Notes: a model not told the origin generated them from the sequence alone. A stretch of DNA of 64,000 nucleotides from an uncultured Brachyspira sp. (GCF_910588665.1 NZ_CAJUPR010000002.1:128031-192030), one strand, 5' to 3'; numbered from the stretch's first letter, positions 9,752-19,842 are shown. Numbers and translations: made by a program.

Positions 9752-11665
9752 ATGTCAACAAGCTCATTTTTCGGTATAGAATTAGGTAAAAGATCCCTTC
9801 AAAACTTTAAAACAGCTTTGGAAGTTACGGGGCATAACATAAATAATGTTGCAACTAAAGGATACAGCAGACAGCGTGTTGTAATGCGCACATTTGATAA
9901 GCCTTTAGAATCTCCTACTCTGAACAGAGCGGAGCGTGCAGGTCAGCTGGGACAGGGAGCCGAAATAACCGTTATTGAAAGAATAAGAGATCAATTTATA
10001 GACTCAAAGATAATTAATGAATTGGGTACTGACGGTTATTGGAAAACCAAATCTGATTATTTAAAGAGGCTTGAAGCTATATATAATGAGCCGAATAATG
10101 AAAATTTAAGAAATGATCTTGATGCTTTTTGGGATTCTTGGCAGGAAATGGCGGCAAATCCAGCCGAAAGAGGCACAAGAATGGTTTTAGTGGAAAGAGC
10201 CGACAGAATAAATAATTCCATTAATCAGATGTTTAATCAAATGAACGGAATGCGTAATAATCTGAATAGCTTAATAGAGAATAAAGTTAAAAGAATTAAT
10301 GATATATCTAATGCCGTAAAAGATTTAAATACGGAAATAGTTAAGCAGCAGGCTTTAGGTCAAAATCCTAATGATCTGCTTGATAGAAGAGATCTGCTTG
10401 TAGATGAGCTTTCGTCTCTTGCGAATGTTGATATAAAATCCGTAGATCCTGATGAAACTATGATATATATAGGCGGAAGGGCTTTAATTCAGGGTAATAT
10501 TGTAAGCGAATTAAGTACTGAAAATAATATCAATAACGAAGGAATGTACGATATATATTGGAAAAAGGATCATGTACAGGTTCAGTTTGAAGGCGGAGAA
10601 TTAAAAGCCTTATTAGAATTAAGAGATACAGATACTGTTGATGCTATTAATGATATAGACGCCTTTGCCGTTAATTTGGCTGATAGTATAAATGAAGTTC
10701 ATAGAATCGGTTTCGGACTTAATCATGAAACGGGAATAGATTTTTTCACATTCACAAAAACAACGCCTTCAGTTATAGGAAACTATGACATCAATAATGA
10801 CGGTTTGGAAGACTCTACAATAATGTTTAAGGTAAGCGGTATTAATTCTTTGGATCCTTCGGCAAGCATAGGAAGTGCAGGAACTTTAGTATTCGGAAAT
10901 AAATCAAGGGAGGGGGCAGATATTGCCATAGATTATACCGCACAGATGAAAATAGGAGATTTAATAGATAAAATAAACTCCAGTGCATCAAATGTATCGG
11001 CTTATCTTGATGATAACAGCAGGCTCGTTCTTAAAGCAAGAGGTTTTGATGATTATATGAAGCCTTCATATTTTATTAAGCATATAGAAGATTCAAGCGA
11101 TTTTCTTGTAGGAATAGCGGGAGTGCTTAATCAATCGGGAGAGGGAGGAGCATATAACTGGCAGGCAGCTAATCAGGTAAATCAATTGGCAGGAGACTTT
11201 AGAAACTTTACGGTAACACCTGACAGACACCCTGCATCATCTATTGCTGTTAATAATATTATCAGAAATGATATAAATTATATAGCAGCTTCTAAAGGCA
11301 TAGATACCACAGGAAACGGATTTAATGATAAGCGAAACGGAATAGGAGACGGCTCAAATGCTTTGGCGATAGCAAATTTAAAAAATAAAGAAATAATGGT
11401 TGAAAGCAAATCCACTTTTAACGATTTCTATACGGGAAGCATAGCTAAAATTGCTTCAAGAACCGAAACTGCTAATACTGAAACAAGCAAGCAGAAAGTT
11501 GTTATGGAATATCTTGAACAATTAAGACAGTCAGTATCGGGCGTTAACCTAGATGAGGAGGTGGCGCAAATGGCTATGTACCAGCATGGCTATAATGCGT
11601 CTGCAAGAGTTGTAAGCGTCATGGATCAGCTTCTTGATGTTGTAATAAACAGAATGGGTGTGTAA
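9752..11665 (+). CDS. flgK: Flagellar hook-associated protein 1
   Basis: FlgK is the first hook-filament junction protein; in spirochetes it acts in the periplasm. I place the start at the ATG at 9752 (MSTSSFFGIELGKRSLQ), which follows AAGGAG; an in-frame TTG at 9716 has no such site. The N-terminus shows the axial-protein pattern ALEVTGHNINNVATKGYSRQ and the C-terminus shows the matching helix VNLDEEVAQMAMYQHGYNAS with ARVVSVMDQLLDVVIN. The product is 637 residues. FlgL, often adjacent, is not present. A terminator follows at 11682. Confidence 0.93.
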   Translation: MSTSSFFGIELGKRSLQNFKTALEVTGHNINNVATKGYSRQRVVMRTFDKPLESPTLNRAERAGQLGQGAEITVIERIRDQFIDSKIINELGTDGYWKTKSDYLKRLEAIYNEPNNENLRNDLDAFWDSWQEMAANPAERGTRMVLVERADRINNSINQMFNQMNGMRNNLNSLIENKVKRINDISNAVKDLNTEIVKQQALGQNPNDLLDRRDLLVDELSSLANVDIKSVDPDETMIYIGGRALIQGNIVSELSTENNINNEGMYDIYWKKDHVQVQFEGGELKALLELRDTDTVDAINDIDAFAVNLADSINEVHRIGFGLNHETGIDFFTFTKTTPSVIGNYDINNDGLEDSTIMFKVSGINSLDPSASIGSAGTLVFGNKSREGADIAIDYTAQMKIGDLIDKINSSASNVSAYLDDNSRLVLKARGFDDYMKPSYFIKHIEDSSDFLVGIAGVLNQSGEGGAYNWQAANQVNQLAGDFRNFTVTPDRHPASSIAVNNIIRNDINYIAASKGIDTTGNGFNDKRNGIGDGSNALAIANLKNKEIMVESKSTFNDFYTGSIAKIASRTETANTETSKQKVVMEYLEQLRQSVSGVNLDEEVAQMAMYQHGYNASARVVSVMDQLLDVVINRMGV

Positions 11666-11681
11666 ATTAATATATATCATT

Positions 11682-11715
11682 TAGGCGGAGTCTGTAAAAG
11701 ATACCGCCTATTTTT
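11682..11715 (+). terminator. Rho-independent terminator after flgK
   Basis: TAGGCGG (11682-11688) pairs with CCGCCTA (11704-11710) around a 15-nt loop and is followed by TTTTT. It is GC-rich for this region and lies 17 bp after the flgK stop. Confidence 0.8.
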
Positions 11716-11842
11716 ATATAAAAAATATTATACTTTTTTATTTATGTGTCTTTACAGTTATCCGTTTTAAATATATTATAGTTATAATTCTTTAAAAAAT
11801 ATACTTCTAATGCCGATATTAACAATACAGGAGCATTTTGAA

Positions 11843-14677
11843 ATGGGAATAAAGATTCGTATAATTTTAATAATAGTCGGAGTTATGGCTTTGGTGGCAT
11901 TAAGCACCAATTTTTTAAGCAATACTTTAAATACAGAAACCTTCTCCTCTATTACAAAAAGAAGTTTAGATAATAGATTTAAGTTAATAGTAAGAGAATT
12001 TGAATACAATATAATTTCTGCAAAAGAAGAATCGTCAAAGATTTCGGCAACTCTGTCAATAGGTTATAATAATATAAAAAATGAAAGTTCCGAATATATA
12101 AACAGCTATTTCAAAGATTTTTTATCGGCTTCAGTCAATGAATCTCAATTATATTTTAATAGAATTATAAGTATTTTATTACACCCTGATGCTATTGTAA
12201 ATGAAAATACTCCTTTTGCTGTATACAGATATTCCACAGCCGACAATAAATATTCAAAATCAACTCTGACAAATCAGTATATGCATACGGATCTTTTAAA
12301 TAATTACGGTATTGCAGATAAAAGCATGCTTTACAGACAGAAATTAAAACCGTATATAGTCAATGATAATGACGGAACGGGTACTGCATTAAATATGCCG
12401 TCTACAATATTGGATATTAATAATAACAGAATAATAGGCATCGCAAATGTAGGCGTATTATTTAATTATTCCGTTTATGATATTAAAGATATACTTGACA
12501 TAGAAGGTGCGGATCTATTAATAATAGATAAAAAGAATCTTTCAATTATTAATTCTAAGGAAAGAAGAAATATCAGCTCTAAAGCAGATATATTGTATCC
12601 GAACTGTCATGAAATATTTAAATCTAATGTTTCTTCAGGAGAAATAGAAGTAAGCGATATAGAAATTAATGAAAAGGGTTATCAGGCTTATGTGTCAAGC
12701 ATTTCAGGCATTATTAATGTTGTTATGCTTATACCTGATTCATACTATACTTTGCAGATTAAAGATATAAATAATTCAATATTCTATACTATTATAATAG
12801 CTTTCTTAATGGCTATAGTGGCAATTATATTTTTTATAAAAATATTATTCAGTTCAATTACTAAAATATCAGATGCCATAGGCAATTCTGTTGATAATAA
12901 AGATTTAACTGTAAAAATACCGGAAATTTCAGGCGATGATGAAATAGGGGAAATGACTAAATGGGTGGGACTGCTTAATAATTCTCTTCAGTCAATATTA
13001 TCAAGCGTAAAAAAAACCATACTGACTTCTAAAAAGCAAAGCGATACATTATCAAAAAAAATCAGCGACAATTTGGAAATAATATATACAATTAAAGGAA
13101 ATATAGAAGCTATTAAAAATAATGTTAATGACGAATTAAGTCAGGTGGAGATAGTAGAAAGCAGCAATCAGAATATGCAGGAATATATATCTTCAAATAC
13201 AAGCGACATTGATTTAATGGAAAAAGATACAAGGGAACTTCAGAATAAAATAATTGAAGAAGGTGAAAATATAGAGCGGATAGCTTCCGCCATGGAAGAA
13301 ATAAGCAAAACTATAGAAAGCATAGAATCTGTTATTTCAAAAGCTGCTGATAAAGCTAAAGATCTGTCATTAGCATCGGTAAAAAGCAAAGAGAAAATGA
13401 AGGCTACATCTATGGCAACAGGAGATTTAAGAAATGCCTTAGGCTTTATTTCTAATTTTGTAAGCTCTATAAGAAATATAGCAAATCAGACTAACCTTTT
13501 GGCTATGAATGCGGCTATTGAGGCTGCGCATGCAGGAAAATACAGTTCTGGTTTTGCTGTAGTTGCCGAAGAGATACGAAAGCTTTCTGAGGTTTCAAAT
13601 GAACAGGCGGATAATGCAAATAAAGTTCTTCAAAACATAGAAGAGAAAATAATTATAACCAGCAATGATCTTACAGAATCAAGCGAACAATTTGATATGC
13701 TTACTAAAGATGTACAGGAAGTTACTGAAATAATGGATACTGTGCATATATCTTCAGTGGAGCAGCTAAAAGCTATAAACGAAATAGCAGAATCTATTAC
13801 AAAAATTTCTCAGTCCAGCGAACATATTAAAACCCAATATATAAATATGGCGGACAGACTCGGAGGTATAAAAAACAGTTTGGAATCTCTTACTAATATT
13901 TCCGTTTCAACATCAAAAACTATGAATAAATTGAAAGGCATATCCGATTCTATTCATACAAGTGTTGAAAATATATCAGAAAGTTCAAACGAGCTTTCTT
14001 CTTCGGTAAATACTATGAATAAGTTTGCAAACGAAAACAACAGACTTTTATCTGAACTTGAAAATAAAATATCCAAGTATAAAATTAAAGATATTAAAGG
14101 AAAAAAAGACGGCACCACCCAAAGAGTAAAGGGAATAAATTTAATTATATTGAAGGAATTTGTAAAAACAAAATTTGCAGAGGAAGGATATCAAAAATGG
14201 ATAGCGGCTATGGAGCCTTCATCTTCTTTAATATTTAAAAATGAAATATCAAGCAAAGAATGGTATCCATATACTACTTCATTTCATAAACCTTATAAAT
14301 TAGTATGCGATTTATTCTATTCGGGAGCCAATACAGGAATTAAGGAAATTTCAGAATATAATTACAGACAATTAGTTCCTAAATATGTAAGACCCTTGCT
14401 GTTTTTCATACCTAAGCATTTAACTTTAGGTTATGCAGCCGAGAATATGTTCAAAAATTTATTTGATCCTGCAAGAATAGAGCTTATTAAAGCAAGAAAA
14501 AAATTATTGGTGGTTCATCTTACTAATTTTAATGAAGACCCTGAAGTTATTGAGCTTGCCGTTCTCTCTTGGGCTAGCCTTTTGCTGGAATCTATTACTC
14601 ATATAAGATCAACTATGGAAATTACCAAATCCATAAGCGATGGAGAAATGTACACAGAATTTGTACTTAAATGGTAA
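11843..14677 (+). CDS. Chemoreceptor-like protein with C-terminal DUF2378/HNOB-like domain
   Basis: I start at the ATG at 11843, preceded by CAGGAG nine bases earlier; an upstream ATG at 11810 lacks a site. The 944-residue product has a membrane helix near 6-26, a ~280-residue periplasmic sensor, a second helix near 310-335, a HAMP region and an MCP signalling domain with the tip RNIANQTNLLAMNAAIEAAH. Unusually, after a Lys-rich linker it ends in a ~180-residue domain (about 762-944) starting VKGINLIILKEFVKTKF, with a central EWYPYTTSF. That start and the WYP motif resemble DUF2378 and, more distantly, heme-NO-binding domains. The role is inferred to be a second cytoplasmic input or a docking module. 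Confidence 0.85.
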   Translation: MGIKIRIILIIVGVMALVALSTNFLSNTLNTETFSSITKRSLDNRFKLIVREFEYNIISAKEESSKISATLSIGYNNIKNESSEYINSYFKDFLSASVNESQLYFNRIISILLHPDAIVNENTPFAVYRYSTADNKYSKSTLTNQYMHTDLLNNYGIADKSMLYRQKLKPYIVNDNDGTGTALNMPSTILDINNNRIIGIANVGVLFNYSVYDIKDILDIEGADLLIIDKKNLSIINSKERRNISSKADILYPNCHEIFKSNVSSGEIEVSDIEINEKGYQAYVSSISGIINVVMLIPDSYYTLQIKDINNSIFYTIIIAFLMAIVAIIFFIKILFSSITKISDAIGNSVDNKDLTVKIPEISGDDEIGEMTKWVGLLNNSLQSILSSVKKTILTSKKQSDTLSKKISDNLEIIYTIKGNIEAIKNNVNDELSQVEIVESSNQNMQEYISSNTSDIDLMEKDTRELQNKIIEEGENIERIASAMEEISKTIESIESVISKAADKAKDLSLASVKSKEKMKATSMATGDLRNALGFISNFVSSIRNIANQTNLLAMNAAIEAAHAGKYSSGFAVVAEEIRKLSEVSNEQADNANKVLQNIEEKIIITSNDLTESSEQFDMLTKDVQEVTEIMDTVHISSVEQLKAINEIAESITKISQSSEHIKTQYINMADRLGGIKNSLESLTNISVSTSKTMNKLKGISDSIHTSVENISESSNELSSSVNTMNKFANENNRLLSELENKISKYKIKDIKGKKDGTTQRVKGINLIILKEFVKTKFAEEGYQKWIAAMEPSSSLIFKNEISSKEWYPYTTSFHKPYKLVCDLFYSGANTGIKEISEYNYRQLVPKYVRPLLFFIPKHLTLGYAAENMFKNLFDPARIELIKARKKLLVVHLTNFNEDPEVIELAVLSWASLLLESITHIRSTMEITKSISDGEMYTEFVLKW

Positions 14678-14746
14678 TAATGTCTATTAATATAGAAGAC
14701 TCTGCTCTTTAATCTTAATAATAATTATTAATAAAAGGAAAACAGA

Positions 14747-16090
14747 ATGATAAAAAATATACATCAAATCTCAAATACATTAGGATTCAAAATACTTATA
14801 ATAGCAATACTAGGGCTTTTGCTTTTGATTCCTATGGCATTTATAAATACCGTTCTAGAAGACAGAATAAGATATAAAGATGAAGCCGTATCTTCAATAA
14901 TAGAACCTGTGGGAGGGAATGCCGATATTCAGGGTATTGTTATTGCTGTGCCTTATATAAAGAAACTTATTGACAGTAAAACTGGGGAGATAAGCTATAT
15001 AAAGGAATATATTTTTTATATGCCTGATAAGTATAATATATCTTCAGACGCTGAAGTATACAGTCTGAGCAGGGGAATATTTAAAGCTCCTATTTTCAAG
15101 TCTGAATTAAATATTACAGGAAAATTCGGCAAATATAATGAAGAAATATATAATTTGGATAAAAATAATAATATCATACTATATGATGAGGCTATTCTTA
15201 TATTGGGTGTAGGAAATAAAAAGAATCTTATAAAATTACCTAATATTTCAGTTAATGGAAATGAAAATCTGAAATACTATGAAAAAAATATTGATATAGA
15301 TTTAAATATGTTTAATTATAAATTTTTATATACAATTTCAAGAGATAGAATATTAAACGGCTTTGATCTCAATATTACTATAGATATTCAGGGAGGAAAC
15401 TCTTTGATAATAACACCTTTAGCATCTGAAAATACTTTTAAAATATCTTCAAAATGGAAGGATCCTAGTTTTACGGGAGGTTTTTTGCCTGTAAAAAGGG
15501 AGGTAAGCAAAAAAGGATTTAATGCTGAGTGGAACATAGCAGGTTTTAATACTTCATTTAAAAAGTATTGGACAAGCGAAGACTATAGCGTAAATTTGTC
15601 AAAAAATACGGATAAAAGCAATATTGTTGAGATATCATTTCTGCTTCTCAATGATAATTATCAGAAAATTTCAAGAAGCGTTAAATATGCAATACTTTTT
15701 ATATTCATACCGTTTTTTATACTTTTTTTATGCGAAGTTCTTTCAAATAAACGCATACACCCTGTGCAGTATATATTAATGGGCATAGCCAATGCAGTGT
15801 TTTATCTGCTTATTTTAGCCATATCCGAACATCTTATATTTAATTTAAGCTATTTTATAAGCGCATTAATGGTAACGGTTTTAACTTCGGTATATATAGG
15901 CTATATAATAAAATCGCATAAGTATGCCGCTTCAATAGCTTTTGCACAATCTTTGATTTATATATTTCTATTCGGAATACTTCAGCTTACCGATTATGCT
16001 CTTCTTATAGGAACATTGGGGTTATTTGCTGTTATTGCCCTTGCTATGTATTTTACACGCAATGTAGATTGGTACAAAAATAATAGTTAA
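14747..16090 (+). CDS. creD: CreD-family inner membrane protein
   Basis: A 447-residue protein matching the CreD (CET) family, whose overproduction alters envelope properties in enterobacteria; biochemical function is unknown. One N-terminal membrane helix (about 14-34) ends in IPMAFINTVLEDR. A large periplasmic beta-rich part with the family signatures WKDPSFTGGFLPVKR and FNAEWNIAGFN follows, then about six C-terminal helices starting near residue 318 (IPFFILFLCEV) with HPVQYILMGIANAVFYLL. Full length. There is no CreBC two-component system in the window. Confidence 0.88.
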   Translation: MIKNIHQISNTLGFKILIIAILGLLLLIPMAFINTVLEDRIRYKDEAVSSIIEPVGGNADIQGIVIAVPYIKKLIDSKTGEISYIKEYIFYMPDKYNISSDAEVYSLSRGIFKAPIFKSELNITGKFGKYNEEIYNLDKNNNIILYDEAILILGVGNKKNLIKLPNISVNGNENLKYYEKNIDIDLNMFNYKFLYTISRDRILNGFDLNITIDIQGGNSLIITPLASENTFKISSKWKDPSFTGGFLPVKREVSKKGFNAEWNIAGFNTSFKKYWTSEDYSVNLSKNTDKSNIVEISFLLLNDNYQKISRSVKYAILFIFIPFFILFLCEVLSNKRIHPVQYILMGIANAVFYLLILAISEHLIFNLSYFISALMVTVLTSVYIGYIIKSHKYAASIAFAQSLIYIFLFGILQLTDYALLIGTLGLFAVIALAMYFTRNVDWYKNNS

Positions 16091-16193
16091 CTTATAAATA
16101 AAAAATATTGCAAAAATTGTAATCTCATATATATTATAGCTTTCATAATATACAGAAGTTTTATTATGATTAAAAATATCAAAGGATATATTT

Positions 16194-17504
16194 ATGGAAA
16201 ATTTTTTCAAGCTTAAAGAAAACGGCACTAATGTAAAAACGGAGATTATAGCAGGGTTTACTACTTTTATGACTATGGCTTATATACTTGCAATAAATCC
16301 TGATATTCTAAGCGCCACAGGTATGGATAAAGGTGCAGTATTTACAGCTACCGTAGTCTCTTCTATAATAGCTACATTAATAATGTCGCTGTTTGCAAAT
16401 CTGCCTTTTGCATTAGCACCCGGTATGGGATTAAATGCTTTCTTTGCCTTTACCGTTGTGCTTGGTATGGGCTACAGCTGGGAAACGGCATTAACTGCAG
16501 TATTTATAGAAGGCATTATATTTGTTATTCTTACAATATTTAATGTAAGAGAGGCAATAGTCAATAGCATACCTGTAAATATGAAAAGGGCTATCTCTGT
16601 GGGTATAGGCTTATTTATAGCATTTATAGGGCTTCAGAATTCTAAAATTATAGTAAATAATGAAGCTACCTTGCTTGGGCTTGGGAATATTACCTCAGGC
16701 AGCGGTCTGCTTGCAATAATAGGCATTATAATAACAGGTATTTTACTTTCATATAATGTAAAAGGAGCCATTCTTTTAGGCATATTTATCACCACTTTAA
16801 TAGGCATTCCTATGGGAATTACTAAATTATCTCCGTATGCAAGCTTTATACCGCCTTCATTAAAACCTATTGCTTTTAAGCTTGATTTCAGCAATATATT
16901 TACTCCCAATATGTTTATAGTTTTATTTACATTTCTTTTTGTTGATATGTTTGACACAGTGGGCACATTAGTCGGAGTATGCACTAAAGCTAATATACTC
17001 ACTAAAAAAGGAGATGTACCTAGATGCAAGCAGGCTTTATTTGCAGATGCAATAGGAACAGTTGTCGGAGCATGCATAGGTACTTCTACCGTTACCACTT
17101 ATGTTGAAAGCGCTTCAGGTGTTGCCGAAGGAGGAAAAACAGGATTAACTTCCTTGGTGGTTGCAATATTATTTACGGCTTCATTATTTTTATCTCATTT
17201 ATTTTTAGCTATACCAAGCTCAGCCACAGCTCCCGCTTTAATAATAGTAGGCTTATTTATGATGACTCCTATATTGGAGATTAATTTTTCGGATTATACG
17301 GAGGCTATACCCGCTTTTATATGCATAATCTTTATGCCTTTTACATACAGCATAGCAGAAGGAATCACATTCGGAGTATTATCATTTACCATATTAAAAT
17401 TTATCTCAGGCAAAACTAAGGATATATCTTTATTAACTTGGATATTATCGGCTCTGCTTTTAATAAAAATACTTATGCCTATTATACAAGGCTTCTTAAT
17501 ATAA
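16194..17504 (+). CDS. NCS2-type purine permease (AzgA/PbuG/GhxP family)
   Basis: A 436-residue polytopic membrane protein that imports adenine, guanine or hypoxanthine with protons. The family motifs are clear: TEIIAGFTTFMTMAYILAINP at the start, ALAPGMGLNAFFAFTVVLG, FLFVDMFDTVGTLVGV and GTSTVTTYVESASGVAEGG. About 12-14 helices are expected. The 100-bp leader has no recognisable purine riboswitch. The exact base specificity cannot be read from the sequence. Its end faces asd, with a shared terminator between them. Confidence 0.9.
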   Translation: MENFFKLKENGTNVKTEIIAGFTTFMTMAYILAINPDILSATGMDKGAVFTATVVSSIIATLIMSLFANLPFALAPGMGLNAFFAFTVVLGMGYSWETALTAVFIEGIIFVILTIFNVREAIVNSIPVNMKRAISVGIGLFIAFIGLQNSKIIVNNEATLLGLGNITSGSGLLAIIGIIITGILLSYNVKGAILLGIFITTLIGIPMGITKLSPYASFIPPSLKPIAFKLDFSNIFTPNMFIVLFTFLFVDMFDTVGTLVGVCTKANILTKKGDVPRCKQALFADAIGTVVGACIGTSTVTTYVESASGVAEGGKTGLTSLVVAILFTASLFLSHLFLAIPSSATAPALIIVGLFMMTPILEINFSDYTEAIPAFICIIFMPFTYSIAEGITFGVLSFTILKFISGKTKDISLLTWILSALLLIKILMPIIQGFLI

Positions 17505-17538
17505 TTATTTAATGACATATTTCATAATCTAATATAAA

Positions 17539-17569
17539 AAAGAGAAGACTTTAAAGTCCTCTCTTTTTT
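17539..17569. terminator. Bidirectional terminator between the purine permease and asd
   Basis: An AAGAGAAGACTTT arm pairs with AAAGTCCTCTCTT (one mismatch), with an A-run on the left and a T-run on the right. It can therefore stop transcription from both convergent genes. Confidence 0.8.
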
Positions 17570-17594
17570 ATTAAAAAATTAGGATAAAATTATA

Positions 17595-18662
17595 TTATTT
17601 TACAGATGATTTTTTTACAGATTTTTTAATTTTAGGCTTGGGTTTTATATCTTTTTTTTCTAATTCTAATAAAAGCAGTTCGGCTATTTGAACAGCATTT
17701 GTTGCAGCTCCTTTTCTTATTTGGTCTCCTGCACACCAGAATGTTAATGAGTTTTCAGCACTGATATCCTCTCTTATTCTGCCGACATGTATATCATCCT
17801 GATTTGAAGTATATAAAGGCATAGGATACTTGAACTTGTCAGGATCATCAGTCACTTTAACGCCTTGAGCCTTAGATAATAATTCTTTCGCTCTTTTAAC
17901 TGTTATTTTTTTCTCGGTTTCAACGGTAATTGATTCGCTGTGGCTTCTCATAACAGGAACTCTCACGCAGGTACAGCTTATTTTTATATCAGGAGCATGT
18001 AATATTTTTCTGCTTTCATTTGCCATTTTTAATTCTTCTTTAGTATATCCGTTTTTGTCAAACGAATCTATATGAGGAATTAAATTAAATGCTATCTGAT
18101 ATTTAAAAGTTTTATTTATAAGTTTTCTGCCTTCCGTATAATCTTTAATCTGCATCTCAAGCTCTTCCATACCTTCTTTTCCCGCACCTGAAACCGCCTG
18201 ATATGTAGATGCTGTAACTCTTTTTATTTTACCGAATTTATGCAATGGAGCCAATACCGCCAAGGCTATTATTGTAGAGCAATTGGGATTTGCTATTATT
18301 CCATTATGAAGCTTAACATCTTCAGGATTAACTTCAGGAACAACCAAAGGAACATTTTTATCCATTCTGAAAGCGCTGCTGTTATCAATAACTATGCTTC
18401 CTGCTTTAACTGCAAGAGGAATTAATTTCCTGCTTAAATCGGCTCCTACTGCAGATAATGTTATATCCATATCTTTGAAGGAATCTTTAGAAGTTTTTTC
18501 AATTATATACTCTTTACCCTTGAATTTTATCTTTTTGCCAGCTTCTCTGTTTCCAAGAAGTCTAAGTTCATTAATCGGAAACTTTCTTTCTTCAAGTATT
18601 TTAAGCATCTCCCTGCCTACAGCTCCTGAAGCTCCTAATAAGCATACATTTACTTTTTTCAT
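17595..18662 (-). CDS. asd: Aspartate-semialdehyde dehydrogenase
   Basis: This enzyme makes aspartate semialdehyde from aspartyl phosphate with NADPH, feeding lysine/diaminopimelate, threonine and methionine synthesis. The 355-residue product has the nucleotide-binding GASGAVG at residues 10-16, VIDNSSAFRM, the catalytic C128 in NPNCST and the QAVSGAGKEGM loop. It ends in a Lys-rich tail (KPKPKIKKSVKKSSVK) that goes beyond the usual family end and is probably disordered. It is a single gene, convergent with the purine permease. Confidence 0.92.
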   Translation of the reverse strand: MKKVNVCLLGASGAVGREMLKILEERKFPINELRLLGNREAGKKIKFKGKEYIIEKTSKDSFKDMDITLSAVGADLSRKLIPLAVKAGSIVIDNSSAFRMDKNVPLVVPEVNPEDVKLHNGIIANPNCSTIIALAVLAPLHKFGKIKRVTASTYQAVSGAGKEGMEELEMQIKDYTEGRKLINKTFKYQIAFNLIPHIDSFDKNGYTKEELKMANESRKILHAPDIKISCTCVRVPVMRSHSESITVETEKKITVKRAKELLSKAQGVKVTDDPDKFKYPMPLYTSNQDDIHVGRIREDISAENSLTFWCAGDQIRKGAATNAVQIAELLLLELEKKDIKPKPKIKKSVKKSSVK

Positions 18663-18802
18663 AACTTTTCCCCATTAATTATTTTTCATTATATTAAATA
18701 ATGATATATATTAAAAATCAATATTTTTTCTTTAATTTCTCTCTATTTTTATAATTTTTTTATAAATAATGTAAATTTTTAGTAAAAAACTAGTAAAATT
18801 AT

Positions 18803-18831
18803 TTGACATTATTATTAAATTATACTATAAT
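18803..18831 (+). promoter_or_regulatory. Perfect consensus sigma-70 promoter
   Basis: TTGACA (18803-18808), a 17-bp spacer and TATAAT (18826-18831) match the consensus at every position. The leader to the next ATG (18908) is about 70 nt and ends with AGGAG at optimal spacing. This suggests strong constitutive expression of the two secreted proteins downstream. Confidence 0.85.
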
Positions 18832-18907
18832 AATTAATGTAAATATAATTTACTTGATAAGTGATTATTTTTACATATTATAAAAAATACAAAATAGGAG
18901 AAATTTT

Positions 18908-19486
18908 ATGACTACTATAAAAAAAGCTTTATCAATTATTTTTATTACCGCAGTATCTTCATCTTTATTACTTGCTCAATATAACGGCTATTATGATAAT
19001 CAGCAAGGCGGTCAAGGCGGATATCAGCAGCAGGGCAGTCAGGGAGGCTACCAGGATCCTTATGCTCAGCATGGAGGTCAGGGATCATATCAGGACCCTT
19101 ATACTCAGCAGGGCGGACAATACGGATACGGAGTGCAGCTTTCTTCAATACCTCAAAATGCTCAGAGCTTTATAAAACAGCATTTTGCCAATGTAAAAGT
19201 AACTTTTATAGAAAGAGATTGGGACGAAATTAAAGTATATTTAGAAAACGGAACACAAATAGAGTTCTTCCCTAACGGTGATTGGAAAGAAATTAAATGC
19301 TACGGAAATATGCCTGCATCAGTGCTTCCTGCTAATGTTATGAATACCGTAAAAAGAACTTATCCTAATGCGGCTATAATAAAAATAGAAAAACAATTCA
19401 CTATATTTGAAGTAAAAATGAATAATATGATGGAGCTTTATATAGATAATAACGGTCAGCTATTAGGTCAGAAATGGGACGATTAA
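18908..19486 (+). CDS. Secreted Gln/Gly-rich protein with PepSY-like domain
   Basis: A 192-residue exported protein. Residues 1-23 form a signal peptide ending LLLAQ. Residues 25-75 are a low-complexity tract of near repeats (GGQGGYQ, YQDPYAQHGG, YQDPYTQQGG). The rest is a two-part PepSY-like/DUF2874-type domain with SSIPQNAQSFIKQHF followed by strands and the C-terminal YIDNNGQLLGQKWDD. The last ~25 codons are almost identical to those of the next gene. It has a perfect promoter and strong ribosome-binding site, so it may be abundant in the periplasm or outer surface. The specific role is unknown. Confidence 0.75.
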   Translation: MTTIKKALSIIFITAVSSSLLLAQYNGYYDNQQGGQGGYQQQGSQGGYQDPYAQHGGQGSYQDPYTQQGGQYGYGVQLSSIPQNAQSFIKQHFANVKVTFIERDWDEIKVYLENGTQIEFFPNGDWKEIKCYGNMPASVLPANVMNTVKRTYPNAAIIKIEKQFTIFEVKMNNMMELYIDNNGQLLGQKWDD

Positions 19487-19508
19487 TACAATAATTTAAG
19501 GAGAAAAT

Positions 19509-19760
19509 ATGAAAAAAATACTTTGCCTACTTACAGCTTTAACAATATTAAGCGCTTCCGCATTATTTGCAGATTGGTATATACCTCTTAATCAAGTCCC
19601 TCAGGCTGTTATAGCAACTGCAAAAAAAACTTATCCTCAGGCTGAAATTTGGGCTGTGGAAATGGAGCATTATAATATATATAAAGTAAAAATGAATAAC
19701 ATGATGGAGCTTTATATAGATAATAATGGTCAGCTATTAGGTCAGGAATGGGACGATTAA
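19509..19760 (+). CDS. Small secreted PepSY-like protein, tandem paralogue
   Basis: An 83-residue protein with a cleavable signal peptide (about 1-21, ending ASALFA), then a single PepSY-like repeat: VPQAVIATAKKTYPQAEIW, two strands, and an end nearly identical to the preceding protein. It lies 22 bp after that gene with its own AAGGAG and shares its promoter and terminator. It looks like a tandem duplication of the C-terminal half without the Gln/Gly tract. In some bacteria such domains inhibit proteases or bind ligands, but nothing here decides that. Confidence 0.75.
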   Translation: MKKILCLLTALTILSASALFADWYIPLNQVPQAVIATAKKTYPQAEIWAVEMEHYNIYKVKMNNMMELYIDNNGQLLGQEWDD

Positions 19761-19780
19761 TAAAAAACTGAAAATATAAA

Positions 19781-19820
19781 AAAGAACAAGGGATATATAA
19801 AAATTCCTTGTTCTTTTTTT
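19781..19820 (+). terminator. Rho-independent terminator
   Basis: AAAGAACAAGG pairs with CCTTGTTCTTT around an AT loop and is followed by seven T residues. It closes the two-gene PepSY-like transcription unit. Confidence 0.85.
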
Positions 19821-19842
19821 ACCTAATAGTTAAATAAAATTA

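Noticed and set aside
16091..16193. Possible purine riboswitch upstream of the purine permease
   Set aside because: The 100-bp leader shows neither the conserved loop sequences nor the three-helix layout of a purine riboswitch.
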